A DNA stretch of 64,000 nucleotides from Lentisphaerota bacterium (GCA_015061575.1 SUWF01000001.1:49612-113611); one strand, 5' to 3'. Positions 25,789 through 35,970 are shown, counted from the first letter of the stretch. The notes: generated by a model not told the origin, from the letters alone. Made by a program: numbers and translations.

Positions 25789-27114
25789 TCAGATATTTTT
25801 TATCGACGCTTCGATGATTGCTTCGGCTGCTTCCGGAGCTACGGTATCTACGCCCGGCTGGACTTCGTAGCCGCCGCGGGCAAAACATTCCTTCATCGGA
25901 ACATAACCGGAGGGCGACTGAGCCAGTTCGGCGATAAACGTGTATTTGTAGGAACTGGCTTCGCGGATCGCCTGCGCAATGCCGTTGAAAGGTTCGCCCG
26001 GCAGACTGACAAATGCCAGATCATTGCCGATTTCGATCGCCGTCAGGCGGCAGTCGTGCGACGGCACGCTCTTGGCTTTGCAATCCAAGGCCCGCTGCGC
26101 AAAGTAACGCAAGGCAGCCGGAACCTTGTTGGCCAAATCCTGACTTTCAAAGTCGCCATCTTTTTTGATATCCGGAACCGTGTCCAGAATGTTCTGGGCC
26201 GCTGCAACTTCGGCATCCGTAAGCTGACGGTGCGGAATGGTTACCGTGGTATTTTTGATCTGCAGTTTGTCGGCAGCTACCGGTTGGAGATCGCTCAACG
26301 CATCCAGCACGATCCGGGCGTAACCGCGGCCGATGCGCACGGCTTCGTGATAACCTGTTTGATTGATCTGCTGGTGGAAGTCAAAGTGGTTGATGTTGCC
26401 GGAAGCATCATCCAGCACCATCACCGGCAAGCTGCTTTTGAGTTCGTGTTGAACAGCTTGCACAAAACGGCCATACCAGTCCGCCGAAACCAGATTTCCT
26501 CCGATGGTATCACCGTGGTTGGCAATGTTGCAGATCAAAGCCGCAATGCGGCCGCCCTGCTTGAGCGCCAGAATATTGATTGTGCGGTCGTAGTCACATT
26601 CAGGTTTATCGATATTGGGATTGCGCCAGCCCGGATTGGTCACGATGTCGCCGCTGGTCATCCAGTAACGACGGACAAAACCGTAGGGGTTGTTGAATAC
26701 TTTGGTGGCTTCCAATTCCGCCGGCAGCAAACTCATAAAGGCACGTTTGAGGGCCCGCAGAACAGCGTCAACGATCATATCAAAGGCATATTGATGCAGC
26801 TCATCAACTTGCTGATCTTTGTTGACAAATTTGGGACCGGTATGGGTGTGAGTTGCGCAAATCAGCAGATTTTCGTAAAGACCTTCGCCAAATTCCGCAT
26901 CCACACGTTTTTTGATCGCCGTAAACATTGCTCCGGTGATATTGCAAAGTTCCAGCGATACCAAACCGGTACGTTTGCCATCGATTTCCATGGCAATGAC
27001 TTTGACAAAAAGGTCGTCAAACATCCCTTCGTTGGGGCGTTCATTAAAGTAACCGGCCAACCCGACTCCGGCAGGAGGGGTCATTACTTCCTGTGCGTAA
27101 CCAGCTTTGAGCAT
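25789..27114 (-). CDS. Neutral/alkaline ceramidase-like hydrolase
   Basis: The 441-residue protein starts MLKAGYAQEVMTPPAGVGLA and has CATHTHTGPKF and CNIANHGDT, which correspond to metal-binding histidines in the N-terminal domain of neutral ceramidases (PF04734). No signal peptide is visible, unlike true ceramidases, and the C-terminal immunoglobulin-like domain is missing. PVC and Bacteroidota genomes encode many such shortened members, often of unknown amidase specificity. It lies 33 bases downstream of the symporter gene on the same strand with a strong ribosome site (AAAGGAG), so the two probably form an operon that imports and cleaves one compound. Confidence 0.8.
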   Translation of the reverse strand: MLKAGYAQEVMTPPAGVGLAGYFNERPNEGMFDDLFVKVIAMEIDGKRTGLVSLELCNITGAMFTAIKKRVDAEFGEGLYENLLICATHTHTGPKFVNKDQQVDELHQYAFDMIVDAVLRALKRAFMSLLPAELEATKVFNNPYGFVRRYWMTSGDIVTNPGWRNPNIDKPECDYDRTINILALKQGGRIAALICNIANHGDTIGGNLVSADWYGRFVQAVQHELKSSLPVMVLDDASGNINHFDFHQQINQTGYHEAVRIGRGYARIVLDALSDLQPVAADKLQIKNTTVTIPHRQLTDAEVAAAQNILDTVPDIKKDGDFESQDLANKVPAALRYFAQRALDCKAKSVPSHDCRLTAIEIGNDLAFVSLPGEPFNGIAQAIREASSYKYTFIAELAQSPSGYVPMKECFARGGYEVQPGVDTVAPEAAEAIIEASIKNI

Positions 27115-27147
27115 TTTTTTTACTCCTTTGCCTTGCGGCTGTATTTT

Positions 27148-28716
27148 TTATTTTTCTTCAACTGCAACAGCAGTATCGTTGAGATTGTTTTCTATCGGCT
27201 GCCGGGAGCGGTCAAACAAGTCAATGACCACCTTGTCGGGCTGGGCGCTGAGCAGCGAAACCACTACCGTAGCGATGGCGCCAGCGGCAAACCCCGGGAT
27301 GATTTCATAGATCATGGTCCAGCCCATAAACATATACCACAGGGCATCCACAACAAAACCGACAATGATCCCCGCCAGTGCGCCGTTGTAGGTCATGCGC
27401 TTCCAGTACAGCGCCAGTAAAATTACCGGTCCAAAGGCCGCACCAAAGGCCGCCCAGGCGCAGGAAACCAGTCCCATAATGCCCTGACAGCTGGGATTGC
27501 TGGCGATAAAATAAGCAACAATGGCAATGACGAATACGATAACTCTTCCGGCCCACATCATCTCTTTACCAGAGGCATTTTTGCGGAAAATCGGTTTGTA
27601 GAGGTCGGAGGCAAAAGCTGATGCCGAAGCCAGCAGCTGCGAATCCGCCGTACTCATGGAGGCTGCCAGAATTGCCGACAACAGGATACCTGCAGCAAAG
27701 CTGGCGATCATCACGATACTGGCGGAATCGCCGATCCAGGCAAACACATTGCGCACCATGTTGATGAATACCAATGTGTTGCCATCTTTGGTGGTTGTGA
27801 GCGTATCGCCGAGGAAGCGGCGGCCCAGCAAACCCACGATCGAAGTGGCCAGCAAGATCAAAAAGAGCCAGCTGCAGCCGATGATCTGGGATTTGCGCAT
27901 CTCTTTTTCGCTCTTGACCGAAAAATAGCGGATCAGAATGTGGGGCATACCAAAGTAGCCAAGGCCCCAGCCCAGACCGGAAATGATGTCCGAGGCACTC
28001 TTCCAATCCATCTTGCCGCTGGAAAGGATGTTGTAGTAGCTTGCCGGAATCGAAAATTGCGGCTGCACAAAACCCGTGGAATTCATCATGGCCACGGTCA
28101 GAATCGGTACAAGCATCAAAGCTCCCAGCATGAGCATACCTTGGAAAAAGTCCGTCCAGCACACCGCATTGAATCCGCCCAGCAAGGTATAAAAGACGAT
28201 GACCACACTGGCAATAAGCATCGCCGTTTGCGGCTGCATACCTATAACAGTATTGAACAAAGTGCCGCAGGCATAAAGACTGGAAGCTGTGTAAACGCAG
28301 TATGTTATCACAAAAACCACCGCTGAGATCGTCATGATGCCTTTGCGTTCGGTGCAGAAACGGCGGGTCAGAAACTGCGGTACGGTAATTGCGTCGTTGG
28401 CTGCGATCGAATATCTGCGCAGTGCCGGAGCCACCCAGATCCAGGCGATGATCGTACCCAGCAGCAGCCCGATAGCGATCCAAAGCTGGCCGACTCCGTA
28501 AAGGTATATGGAACCGGGCAATCCCATGAGCACCCATGCGCTCATATCTGAAGCTCCGGCCGAGAGGGCCGAAACCCAGCCGTTCATCTGGCGGCCGCCA
28601 AGGAAGTACGCTTTTTCGCCGTTGTTGCCTTTCCGGTCTTTCCAGAAAAAGTAGATACCGACGTAAAGAACCAGTGCAAAGTAGCAGAGCAAAGCTGCCA
28701 ATTCAGCAATTTTCAT
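27148..28716 (-). CDS. putP: Sodium:solute symporter, PutP-like
   Basis: The protein (522 residues from ATG 28716) has about 13 membrane spans with the SSS-family signature region SALSAGASDMSAWVLMGLPG, which holds the Na-site serine and aspartate residues seen in PutP. GGGFNA-type and CAWAAFGAAFGP stretches further support the proline-symporter branch. The frame also has an ATG at 28725, but GGAG lies directly before that codon; the ATG at 28716 has correct nine-base spacing. Substrate could be proline or a related amino acid. The downstream ceramidase-like amidase suggests an N-acyl or amide compound. Confidence 0.85.
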   Translation of the reverse strand: MKIAELAALLCYFALVLYVGIYFFWKDRKGNNGEKAYFLGGRQMNGWVSALSAGASDMSAWVLMGLPGSIYLYGVGQLWIAIGLLLGTIIAWIWVAPALRRYSIAANDAITVPQFLTRRFCTERKGIMTISAVVFVITYCVYTASSLYACGTLFNTVIGMQPQTAMLIASVVIVFYTLLGGFNAVCWTDFFQGMLMLGALMLVPILTVAMMNSTGFVQPQFSIPASYYNILSSGKMDWKSASDIISGLGWGLGYFGMPHILIRYFSVKSEKEMRKSQIIGCSWLFLILLATSIVGLLGRRFLGDTLTTTKDGNTLVFINMVRNVFAWIGDSASIVMIASFAAGILLSAILAASMSTADSQLLASASAFASDLYKPIFRKNASGKEMMWAGRVIVFVIAIVAYFIASNPSCQGIMGLVSCAWAAFGAAFGPVILLALYWKRMTYNGALAGIIVGFVVDALWYMFMGWTMIYEIIPGFAAGAIATVVVSLLSAQPDKVVIDLFDRSRQPIENNLNDTAVAVEEK

Positions 28717-28767
28717 TTGATCCATCTCCGTTTGTTATGTTTGTTTCAGACGTACTAAAATGTATTT

Positions 28768-28795
28768 AATATACATCCATACAAAGATTTTACAA
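28768..28795 (-). promoter_or_regulatory. Promoter of the symporter operon
   Basis: On the minus strand TTGTAA (28790-28795), 16-bp spacer, TATATT (28768-28773). Confidence 0.6.
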
Positions 28796-28867
28796 CCCGT
28801 CAATGCGCTTTTTTGCAATACGGGGGGATTTTTCCTGGCAAAAAGCGCTTTTCCATTGCCTTGAATG

Positions 28868-28896
28868 TTGCAATAATCATTTTAAGGTAGTATATT
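28868..28896 (+). promoter_or_regulatory. Promoter of the GltS-like gene
   Basis: TTGCAA (28868-28873), 17-bp spacer, TATATT (28891-28896). The leader to the ATG is about 105 bases and holds no strong hairpin. Confidence 0.6.
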
Positions 28897-29006
28897 AGAT
28901 GAAATGCATCCGACTTCGGGATGGTTTAGATTTGCCGCCGCTCCGGAGAGGGGAGGTTTTGTTGTAATTGTAATTCCGGAACAGTTGAACAAGGGAGTTG
29001 TTTTTT

Positions 29007-30359
29007 ATGTTGGCAGTCGTGGTTTTTTGCGGCCTTTCGCTATTGCTGGTGGCGGGAAAGATCATCCGCAGCTATTTTTCTTTTTTTCAAAAGCTCTATC
29101 TGCCCAGTTCAGTCATCGGCGGCTTGCTGGGACTGGTGCTGATTTCGGTTTTTCACAACTATATTCCGGCGGAATGGATCACTACGATCAAAAAGCTGCC
29201 GGGATTTTTGATCAATGTGATTTTTGCCACGCTGTTTCTGGGGTTGGCTACTCCCCGCTTCAAAGAAATTTTCCGTATTGCGCTGCCGCAGCTTTGTCTG
29301 GGGCAGATCCTGTCCTGGGGACAGTATGTTATTGGTCTGGGCGTGACCGGATTGGTGCTGTGCAAGCTTTTTGATGTGCCGGCGGCCTTCGGCAATTTGC
29401 TGGAAATCGGCTTTCAGGGCGGTCACGGCACGGTCGGCGGCATGAGCCAGAGTTTTGAAACTTACAACTGGTCAGAAGGTATTGCGCTGGGGTACACTGT
29501 TGCTACCGGCGGCATGATCATTGGCATCATCGTCGGTATGATGCTGGTCAACTGGGCGTTGAAAAATGGCTTTGTCAAATCGGTGCGTACTTTTGCACAG
29601 CGCAGTCAGCTGGAACGTATCGGGGTTTACCGTAAACTTAAACAGCCTTCTGCCGGACGGCAGACAGTGCTGAGCGATTCGATCGATTCGCTGGCGCTGC
29701 ATCTGGCTTTGGTGGGGGTGTCGATCCTGATCGGGTTCGGTATCCTCAAAGGCTTGCAGGCGTTGGAAGTTGCGCTGCTGCCGGATTGCAAAACCAGAAT
29801 TTTTATCGGTTTTCCGCTTTTTCCGCTTTGTATGATCGGCGGAGTTATGCTGCAGATATTTATGCAGAAAAGACGGCTTTCCCGGTTGGTCGATCATGAT
29901 CAGATGCAGCGGATCTCCGGAGCAGCACTGGATTATCTGGTGGTTTCGGCAGTGGCAACTATCCAGCTTTCGGTAGTGGTCAAAAACTGGCTGCCGCTGC
30001 TGATAATCATTGCGCTGGGCGCTCTCTTTTGTGTGGCCATGGTAGTGTGGCTGGCGCCCCGGTTGTTCAAAGAAGATTGGTTTGAACGGGCTATTGCTGA
30101 CTTTGGCCAGGCCACCGGAGTTACCGCCACCGGGCTGATGCTGCTGCGCACCGTGGACCCCGATAATAAAACCTCGGCGGCTTCGTCGTTTGGATATAAA
30201 CAGCTGATCCATGAACCGTTCATGGGCGGCGGAATTTGGACGGCACTGGCTTTGACACTGGTCTTTACCATCGGCTGGCTGCCGGTTTGGATCTTTTGCA
30301 TCGTCATGCTGATCTTCTGGGGAGTGATCGCATTGGTCATTATCCGGAAAAACCGCTAA
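29007..30359 (+). CDS. gltS: Sodium:glutamate symporter family protein, GltS-like
   Basis: The 450-residue protein has about 11 membrane spans and the GltS landmark GFQGGHGTVGGMSQSFE in the first half, with a pseudo-repeated second half. The first ATG with correct spacing to AAGGGAG is 29007; a TTG at 28998 is too close. Members import glutamate with sodium. The sequence is divergent, and the ligase gene 27 bases downstream suggests a different carboxylate as substrate. Both statements beyond the family are inference. Confidence 0.75.
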   Translation: MLAVVVFCGLSLLLVAGKIIRSYFSFFQKLYLPSSVIGGLLGLVLISVFHNYIPAEWITTIKKLPGFLINVIFATLFLGLATPRFKEIFRIALPQLCLGQILSWGQYVIGLGVTGLVLCKLFDVPAAFGNLLEIGFQGGHGTVGGMSQSFETYNWSEGIALGYTVATGGMIIGIIVGMMLVNWALKNGFVKSVRTFAQRSQLERIGVYRKLKQPSAGRQTVLSDSIDSLALHLALVGVSILIGFGILKGLQALEVALLPDCKTRIFIGFPLFPLCMIGGVMLQIFMQKRRLSRLVDHDQMQRISGAALDYLVVSAVATIQLSVVVKNWLPLLIIIALGALFCVAMVVWLAPRLFKEDWFERAIADFGQATGVTATGLMLLRTVDPDNKTSAASSFGYKQLIHEPFMGGGIWTALALTLVFTIGWLPVWIFCIVMLIFWGVIALVIIRKNR

Positions 30360-30386
30360 CTACAGTAAAATTAAGGATATATATCT

Positions 30387-32024
30387 ATGATTATTACCAG
30401 GATACTTGAACGCAACGCCCAGCTTTACGGTAATGATGTGGCTTTGGTGGAAATAAATCCGCAGGAATTGGAAAAACGCCACACTTCATGGCGGGAATAT
30501 TCTTTGATCGAACCCAGTCCGGCAGATTCTTTCCGGAACGAAATGACCTGGAACGAGTTCGAACGCAAAGCCAACCGGATGGCCAATTTTCTGCTGTCAC
30601 GCAATATCCGCAAAGGCTGCAAAGTAGCTATATTGCTGATGAATTCTCTGGAATGGCTGCCGATATACTTTGGTATCCTCAAATGCGGCGCACTGGCAGT
30701 GCCGCTGAACTTCCGCTATACATCGGACGAAATCAAGTATTGTCTGGAACTTGCTGATGTGGACTGTTTGGTTTTCGGTCCGGCTTTTACCGGACGTATT
30801 GAAGCGATCTGCGACCGGATACCCCGGGTCAAGACGTTGCTGTATACCGGCGAAGATTGTCCGAGTTTTGCCGAACCGTATTCGCTGGCATCCTACTGCT
30901 CAAGCAAGGCTCCGGCGGTGGCAATTGAGTTGGATGACGAAGCTGCTATCTATTTTTCCAGCGGTACGACAGGATTCCCCAAGGCGATCGTCCATGCACA
31001 CCGCAGCTTGTACCACGCCTGTGTAGTTGAGCAAAAACACCATCACCAGACCCGGCAGGATAATTTTCTTTGTATTCCGCCGCTCTATCACACCGGGGCC
31101 AAGATGCACTGGTTCGGGAGCTTTTTAGTCGGCGGCAAAGCGGTATTGCTCAAGGGGATCAAGCCGGAGTGGATCATCCGGGCGGTTTCCGAAGAACAAT
31201 GCACTGTAGTGTGGCTGCTGGTGCCGTGGGCGCAGGATATACTTGACGCTATCGAGCGGGGCGAGATCCGTTTGAACGACTATCAGCTGGCGCAGTGGCG
31301 GCTGATGCACATCGGCGCCCAGCCGGTGCCGCCGAGTTTGATCAAACGCTGGAAAAAGGTCTTTCCGCACCATGATTACGATACCAACTACGGCTTGAGC
31401 GAATCCATCGGTCCCGGCGCTGTGCATCTGGGGATGGAAAATATCGACCACGTCGGCGCTATCGGCAAAGCTGGCTACAACTGGCAGACAATGATTGTTG
31501 ACGCCAACCGCCAAGCGGTCAAACCCGGCGAAGTCGGCGAACTGGCGGTCAAAGGCGACGGGGTGATGCTGCGTTATTACAAAGACGAAAAAGCCACTGC
31601 GGAAGTGCTTTCAAGTGATGGCTGGCTTTACACCGGAGATATGGCTAAAGAAGACAAAGATGGTTTTATTTATCTTGTTGACCGCAAAAAGGATGTGATT
31701 ATTTCCGGCGGTGAGAACCTTTATCCGGTGCAGATCGAAGACTTCCTGCGGCGGCACAACTCCATCAAAGATGTGGCGGTCATCGGTTTGCCGGATCCCC
31801 GGCTGGGCGAAATCGCCGCTGCGATCATTGAGGTTAAACCGGATTGTACGCTTACTGAAGAAATGGTCAATGATTTTTGTCTGGATCTGCCGCGTTATCA
31901 GCGTCCCCGCAAGATAATTTTTGCCGGGGTGCCCAGAAATCCCACTGGTAAGATCGAAAAGCCGCTGCTGCGTCAAAAATACGGCGCCGATCTGCTGGTA
32001 GCTCAGCAGAACGAAATAAAATAA
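30387..32024 (+). CDS. AMP-forming acyl-CoA synthetase (ligase)
   Basis: The 545-residue protein has the adenylate-forming motifs IYFSSGTTGFPKAIVHAH (P-loop), NYGLSES (A5), WLYTGDMAKEDKDGF (A7) and the catalytic lysine in NPTGKIEKPLL near the C-terminus. It activates a carboxylic acid with ATP and CoA. It is probably co-transcribed with the GltS-like carrier, which may import the acid. The substrate class is not readable; medium-chain or aryl acids are typical for this branch. AAGGAT precedes the start. Confidence 0.88.
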   Translation: MIITRILERNAQLYGNDVALVEINPQELEKRHTSWREYSLIEPSPADSFRNEMTWNEFERKANRMANFLLSRNIRKGCKVAILLMNSLEWLPIYFGILKCGALAVPLNFRYTSDEIKYCLELADVDCLVFGPAFTGRIEAICDRIPRVKTLLYTGEDCPSFAEPYSLASYCSSKAPAVAIELDDEAAIYFSSGTTGFPKAIVHAHRSLYHACVVEQKHHHQTRQDNFLCIPPLYHTGAKMHWFGSFLVGGKAVLLKGIKPEWIIRAVSEEQCTVVWLLVPWAQDILDAIERGEIRLNDYQLAQWRLMHIGAQPVPPSLIKRWKKVFPHHDYDTNYGLSESIGPGAVHLGMENIDHVGAIGKAGYNWQTMIVDANRQAVKPGEVGELAVKGDGVMLRYYKDEKATAEVLSSDGWLYTGDMAKEDKDGFIYLVDRKKDVIISGGENLYPVQIEDFLRRHNSIKDVAVIGLPDPRLGEIAAAIIEVKPDCTLTEEMVNDFCLDLPRYQRPRKIIFAGVPRNPTGKIEKPLLRQKYGADLLVAQQNEIK

Positions 32025-32039
32025 GTTGCAGGCTTCAAG

Positions 32040-32074
32040 TTGTGCTCCACGCATCACAAGTGGAGCGCAATTTT
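32040..32074 (+). terminator. Intrinsic terminator after the acyl-CoA synthetase gene
   Basis: TTGTGCTCCAC (32040-32050) pairs with GTGGAGCGCAA (32060-32070) with one mismatch, followed by TTTT. Confidence 0.65.
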
Positions 32075-32119
32075 AGCGGTTCGGCAATATTTAGTTCATA
32101 ATATAGGAAGTTGCAGAGT

Positions 32120-35100
32120 ATGATTTATTACCATGATTTACCGCATAATATAGCTCCGGTGATTCCGTGGTGGACTTTCAATGGCTATATGACCGAAGCG
32201 GAATCCTGCCGCCAGCTGGATGATTTTTGCAGCAAAGGTATCAGCGAGTTTTTTATCTATCCCAATTTCGGTTTGGAATATCCGGATTTTTTGAGCGATA
32301 ACTGGTTTGAGTTTATCGCTTTTTTGCTGCAAGAGTGTAAAGTTCGGGGGTTGCGTTTCTGGATATATGATGAACTCAACTGGCCCAGCGGTTCCGCTGG
32401 CGGGCGCATGGCCGATGAACACCCGGAATATTTGATGCGTACCATGCGGCGCCAGGATCACCCCTTGCAGCCCGGCGAAAGCTGGCAGCCGGAACCAGAC
32501 GCCGAGTATATCTGGTGCGGGGTCTTTGACAATAACTGCACAGCGCCAACAGAAATAGCTTTTGATCAGATATACATTAACCGATCTGATCAAAAGCAAA
32601 CAATTATGACGATCGAAAAGGTGTTGATCAATGATAATTTTTTGTGCAGTATGGGCATATCCAACACCCGCAATCAGCGGGGGATCATGGATGCACTTAA
32701 TCCGGCGGCGGTGCGCTGCTGGATGCAGTACAATTACCTGCCTTATGCGGAGCATTTTCCATCTGAATTAGGCAAAACCATCCGGGGATTTTTCTATGAT
32801 GAACCGACCATGGTGTCGCCTTTCCATACTGGAGACCTGCCGTGGACGCCCGATTTGGAGGAGGCGTTTTCTGCGCGGTACAATTATTCCTGCCGGGAGC
32901 TGTATTGGTCGCTCTTTTATCCGGCGGCAGATTTGACAGGATGCAACCGGCATATTCTGCAGTTCCGTTATGATTTCTGGCGATTGGTCAGCGGCCGCTT
33001 TGCGGAGGCTTTTGCCCAACAGCTTTCGGAGTGGTGCAGTGAGCATGGTTTGCTCTTTTCAGGACATAACTGGCCGGAAGAAGTTTCGTGTCAGCGTTTG
33101 ATGATCACTACGGTGGGCGATATATTCTATCAGCAGCAGTATTTGCATGTACCGGGAACGGATTTTCTCTTTTTTGAAAATTGTTTTGCTCTCAGTGCCG
33201 GCATGAATCCGGGCGAGGCCAAATGGGCCCGCAATCTGATTTATTCGGCCCGGCACCCGGTTTCGGTGGCCCGCTACAATGGGGCGGTGCATACGATTTG
33301 TGAGTCATCGGCGTGTTTGGGCAAAAACGGATCTTCGCCGGCGGTGCAGAAAAAAATGTATGACTTTTTGTATGCTATGGGTATATCGCTGATGAATCCG
33401 GCCCGGGCGTATGATTTTACGGATTTCCGCAAATATGCTGTTGCACAGGATGCAGCTCAGCCTTATTGGGAACATTACCGGCATTTTGTTGATTACATGC
33501 GCATTATGAGCAACTTCAACAGTCGGGGACATATTGATGCGCAAATAGCGGTGCTCAACGCAGTTTCCGGCAAATTTGCGTTCAGCGATATTGCTGCCGA
33601 TACTTCCATAAGACAGGAACGCACGCCGCTGGAGCCATTGGGTGATGCCCGGGAAGCCACGTTGTCGGTGTTGGATGCGCTGGTCAGAAATCACCGGGAT
33701 TTTGAACTGATCTTTGAAGATATTGTTTTAAATAGCCACGTTGGCAGTGACGGCACTTTGCTGGCGCCCAACAGTGCGTTTAAAGTCATAATTCTGCCTA
33801 ATTGCAGTGCGCTGGATGATGCAGTATGGAGCAAATTGTCGGAATTTGCCCAAGCTGGCGGTGTGGTAATCACGGTCGGAAATGCGCCTTTCATACCTTT
33901 GAAGCACGACCATACGGCATTAAATGTACAAACTTTGCCATCGGTAAATGTGCAGCTGGATGAAAAGTTTCCGGAAAATCTGCTCAGATTTGTAACTGCT
34001 GCTGTACCGGAAAAATATACTTTGCATGGCGAAAAATGTGATGAAGTGCTTACGTTGCTGCGCAGCAGCGGAGATTGGCATGGTTTGCTGGTGGTCAATG
34101 GCACCGCAGGCAGTAAAACGCTGGAGCTGACCGGTGATTTAACAGCCGGTATCCGCTCAGTGGTGGATAGCTGCAATGGCCGCTGTTATCGCTGGCTGCC
34201 GGGCAAAAAGTTTGTTTTGCCGGAAAACGGAGCTTTTTTGCTGACCGGTGATGAGCCGCCTGCAGATGCGCCGGGGTTTCCGGCGGAACTGCAATGTGTT
34301 CAAGCGTTGGATGATTTGCTGTGGCAGTGCGGCAACCGGGTGCGCAACACCATGCTTATGGCTTTGGAATGTACCTGCAATGGAAAAACTCTGGCGCTGG
34401 ATGACGATGGCGCTTGTGAAGTAAAACTGGATCCGGAGACGGCTGATAGTGTTTTACTGCATGGACGCTTTACCGTGCGTGACCGGGTGCCGGAGGATTT
34501 GCGGATCTGGTTTGAAAAGGCTGATTTTGCGGAGCTTAAAGTAAATGGTCATGCTTTGTTGGAATGCAATAGCGAGTTTTTGTTTGCACCGGAAAATGTA
34601 AGTGTGCCGATCGGGCAATATTGTCATCTGGGGGTGAACGAAGTTACAGTCCGGGTTCCGCTTTCCCCGTGGATGCGGGATCGTCACGGTTTGCGCATAC
34701 ATTTTCACATGCTTATGCAAGGTTGTCAACCGCTGGTGCTGATGGGGACTTTTGCCGCTGAAGGCGATCACACGATCGCTGCGTTGCCGGAAAAGTTCCA
34801 CGCCGGAGCGCTGGAAGTGCAGGGCTTCGGAATGTTTGCAGATAAATTGACTTTAAGCAGTTCTTTTGATGCGCCGGAGTGGCAAGTTGTCACCCATTTG
34901 GCGATCGCTGATACGCTGCTGCCGCTTGCTGTAGAGCTTAACGGCGTGGCGCTGGGGGTGCGTTTCTGGCAGAATGAGGCTTTGTGCATACCGGAAAATG
35001 TGTTGAAAGCAAGCGGTAACCAGCTTAAAATCACTCTTTACGGCGAGATGAAAAATATGCTGGGGCGGGGCTGGCTGGGCGGAAAAATCCCAAAAACGCC

Positions 35101-35143
35101 CTTTATATTGCCGACTTTTGAGTTAACCAGAGAAATTTATTGA
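32120..35143 (+). CDS. Large cytoplasmic glycoside hydrolase, GH106-like
   Basis: From ATG 32120 the protein is 1007 residues with no signal peptide. An N-terminal TIM-barrel contains WWTFNGYMTEAESCRQLD and the segment IYDELNWPSGSAGG near residue 90, which resembles the conserved region of GH106-type alpha-L-rhamnosidases. FYDEPTM near 240 supplies a candidate acidic residue. Later segments (IILPNCSALDDAVWSKLSEF) form a Rossmann-like domain, and the C-terminal 250 residues are beta-sandwich-like. The frame opens with TTG at 32111, but the ATG has AGGAAG at proper spacing. It is followed closely by a GNAT gene. Substrate specificity is uncertain. Confidence 0.7.
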   Translation: MIYYHDLPHNIAPVIPWWTFNGYMTEAESCRQLDDFCSKGISEFFIYPNFGLEYPDFLSDNWFEFIAFLLQECKVRGLRFWIYDELNWPSGSAGGRMADEHPEYLMRTMRRQDHPLQPGESWQPEPDAEYIWCGVFDNNCTAPTEIAFDQIYINRSDQKQTIMTIEKVLINDNFLCSMGISNTRNQRGIMDALNPAAVRCWMQYNYLPYAEHFPSELGKTIRGFFYDEPTMVSPFHTGDLPWTPDLEEAFSARYNYSCRELYWSLFYPAADLTGCNRHILQFRYDFWRLVSGRFAEAFAQQLSEWCSEHGLLFSGHNWPEEVSCQRLMITTVGDIFYQQQYLHVPGTDFLFFENCFALSAGMNPGEAKWARNLIYSARHPVSVARYNGAVHTICESSACLGKNGSSPAVQKKMYDFLYAMGISLMNPARAYDFTDFRKYAVAQDAAQPYWEHYRHFVDYMRIMSNFNSRGHIDAQIAVLNAVSGKFAFSDIAADTSIRQERTPLEPLGDAREATLSVLDALVRNHRDFELIFEDIVLNSHVGSDGTLLAPNSAFKVIILPNCSALDDAVWSKLSEFAQAGGVVITVGNAPFIPLKHDHTALNVQTLPSVNVQLDEKFPENLLRFVTAAVPEKYTLHGEKCDEVLTLLRSSGDWHGLLVVNGTAGSKTLELTGDLTAGIRSVVDSCNGRCYRWLPGKKFVLPENGAFLLTGDEPPADAPGFPAELQCVQALDDLLWQCGNRVRNTMLMALECTCNGKTLALDDDGACEVKLDPETADSVLLHGRFTVRDRVPEDLRIWFEKADFAELKVNGHALLECNSEFLFAPENVSVPIGQYCHLGVNEVTVRVPLSPWMRDRHGLRIHFHMLMQGCQPLVLMGTFAAEGDHTIAALPEKFHAGALEVQGFGMFADKLTLSSSFDAPEWQVVTHLAIADTLLPLAVELNGVALGVRFWQNEALCIPENVLKASGNQLKITLYGEMKNMLGRGWLGGKIPKTPFILPTFELTREIY

Positions 35144-35155
35144 AAGGAATCGGAA

Positions 35156-35866
35156 ATGCTTGATAAATCTGTGCCTTACGTCGGTTTTATTATGAAGATG
35201 CGCCGGGAGAAACTCAATAAATTGCAAGTTCCGGAGCTGCCCGATGGGTATTATTTTAAATTTTACGAACCCGGCAACGAAAATGATTGGGCCCGCTTGG
35301 AAAGTCTGGTCGATGAGTTCCCCAGTTTGGAAAAGGCCTTGGAGTATTTTAATAATGAATACCGCAATCCCTACAGCGATGAGCTGCGCCGGCGCTGTGT
35401 TTTTGTCTGCAGTGCCGATGGTACGCCGGTGGCTACGGCTACTGCGTGGTTCATGTCCAGCAGTTTGGGCATGAAAAGCTGGCTGCAGTGGATCTCCTGC
35501 GATACCGCGCATCAGGGCAAAGGCCTGGGGCGGGCGGTCATTGCCAAAGCTTTGAGCTGTTACCCGGATATTGCTCCGGAGTCAGATGTGTATTTGCACA
35601 CGCAAACCTGGAGCCATACAGCTATGTATTTATATTGGAAGCTGGGCTTTGAACTGTTTTTAGGTGACGCTATCAAGGTGGCGTGGCACCGGGAGCCGGG
35701 GTTCCGGGTGATGACCAACGATCCATTAAAAGCGTTGGATACCCTGCAGGGTGTTTACACCGATGAGCTGATCGGAAAAATGCGGCAGGGCGCCGAAGCT
35801 CCGACTGCTGATGAACTTATTGAACATGAATTACTGTCGCCGTTTCCGGCAGGATATAGTTACTGA
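35156..35866 (+). CDS. GNAT-family N-acetyltransferase
   Basis: The 236-residue protein has the acetyl-CoA-binding motif A, WISCDTAHQGKGLGRAVIAK (QGKGLGRA at 120-127), and the following LYWKLGFE strand-helix of the GNAT fold. The first 100 residues form the usual variable half. It is 12 bases downstream of the large glycosidase gene with an AAAGGAA ribosome site, so it is probably co-transcribed and may modify a sugar amine or a small metabolite. The acceptor is unknown. Confidence 0.88.
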   Translation: MLDKSVPYVGFIMKMRREKLNKLQVPELPDGYYFKFYEPGNENDWARLESLVDEFPSLEKALEYFNNEYRNPYSDELRRRCVFVCSADGTPVATATAWFMSSSLGMKSWLQWISCDTAHQGKGLGRAVIAKALSCYPDIAPESDVYLHTQTWSHTAMYLYWKLGFELFLGDAIKVAWHREPGFRVMTNDPLKALDTLQGVYTDELIGKMRQGAEAPTADELIEHELLSPFPAGYSY

Positions 35867-35914
35867 GCAACTGCGCTGCTGGTGGAAAGCAAGCTCTTGG
35901 CCCGGCAAAAAAAA

Positions 35915-35957
35915 TGCTGCAAAAGTTAAAATGCAACTTTTGCAGCAAATTTTTTTC
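35915..35957. terminator. Bidirectional terminator between convergent genes
   Basis: A perfect 13-bp stem TGCTGCAAAAGTT (35915-35927) with 35935-35947, with an A-run before and a T-run after. Confidence 0.8.
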
Positions 35958-35970
35958 AGTCTGAGCTGTT

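Noticed and set aside
26056..27420. Plus-strand open frame opposite the ceramidase-like and symporter genes
   Set aside because: It crosses two genes with clear motifs on the minus strand and lacks any recognisable domain.
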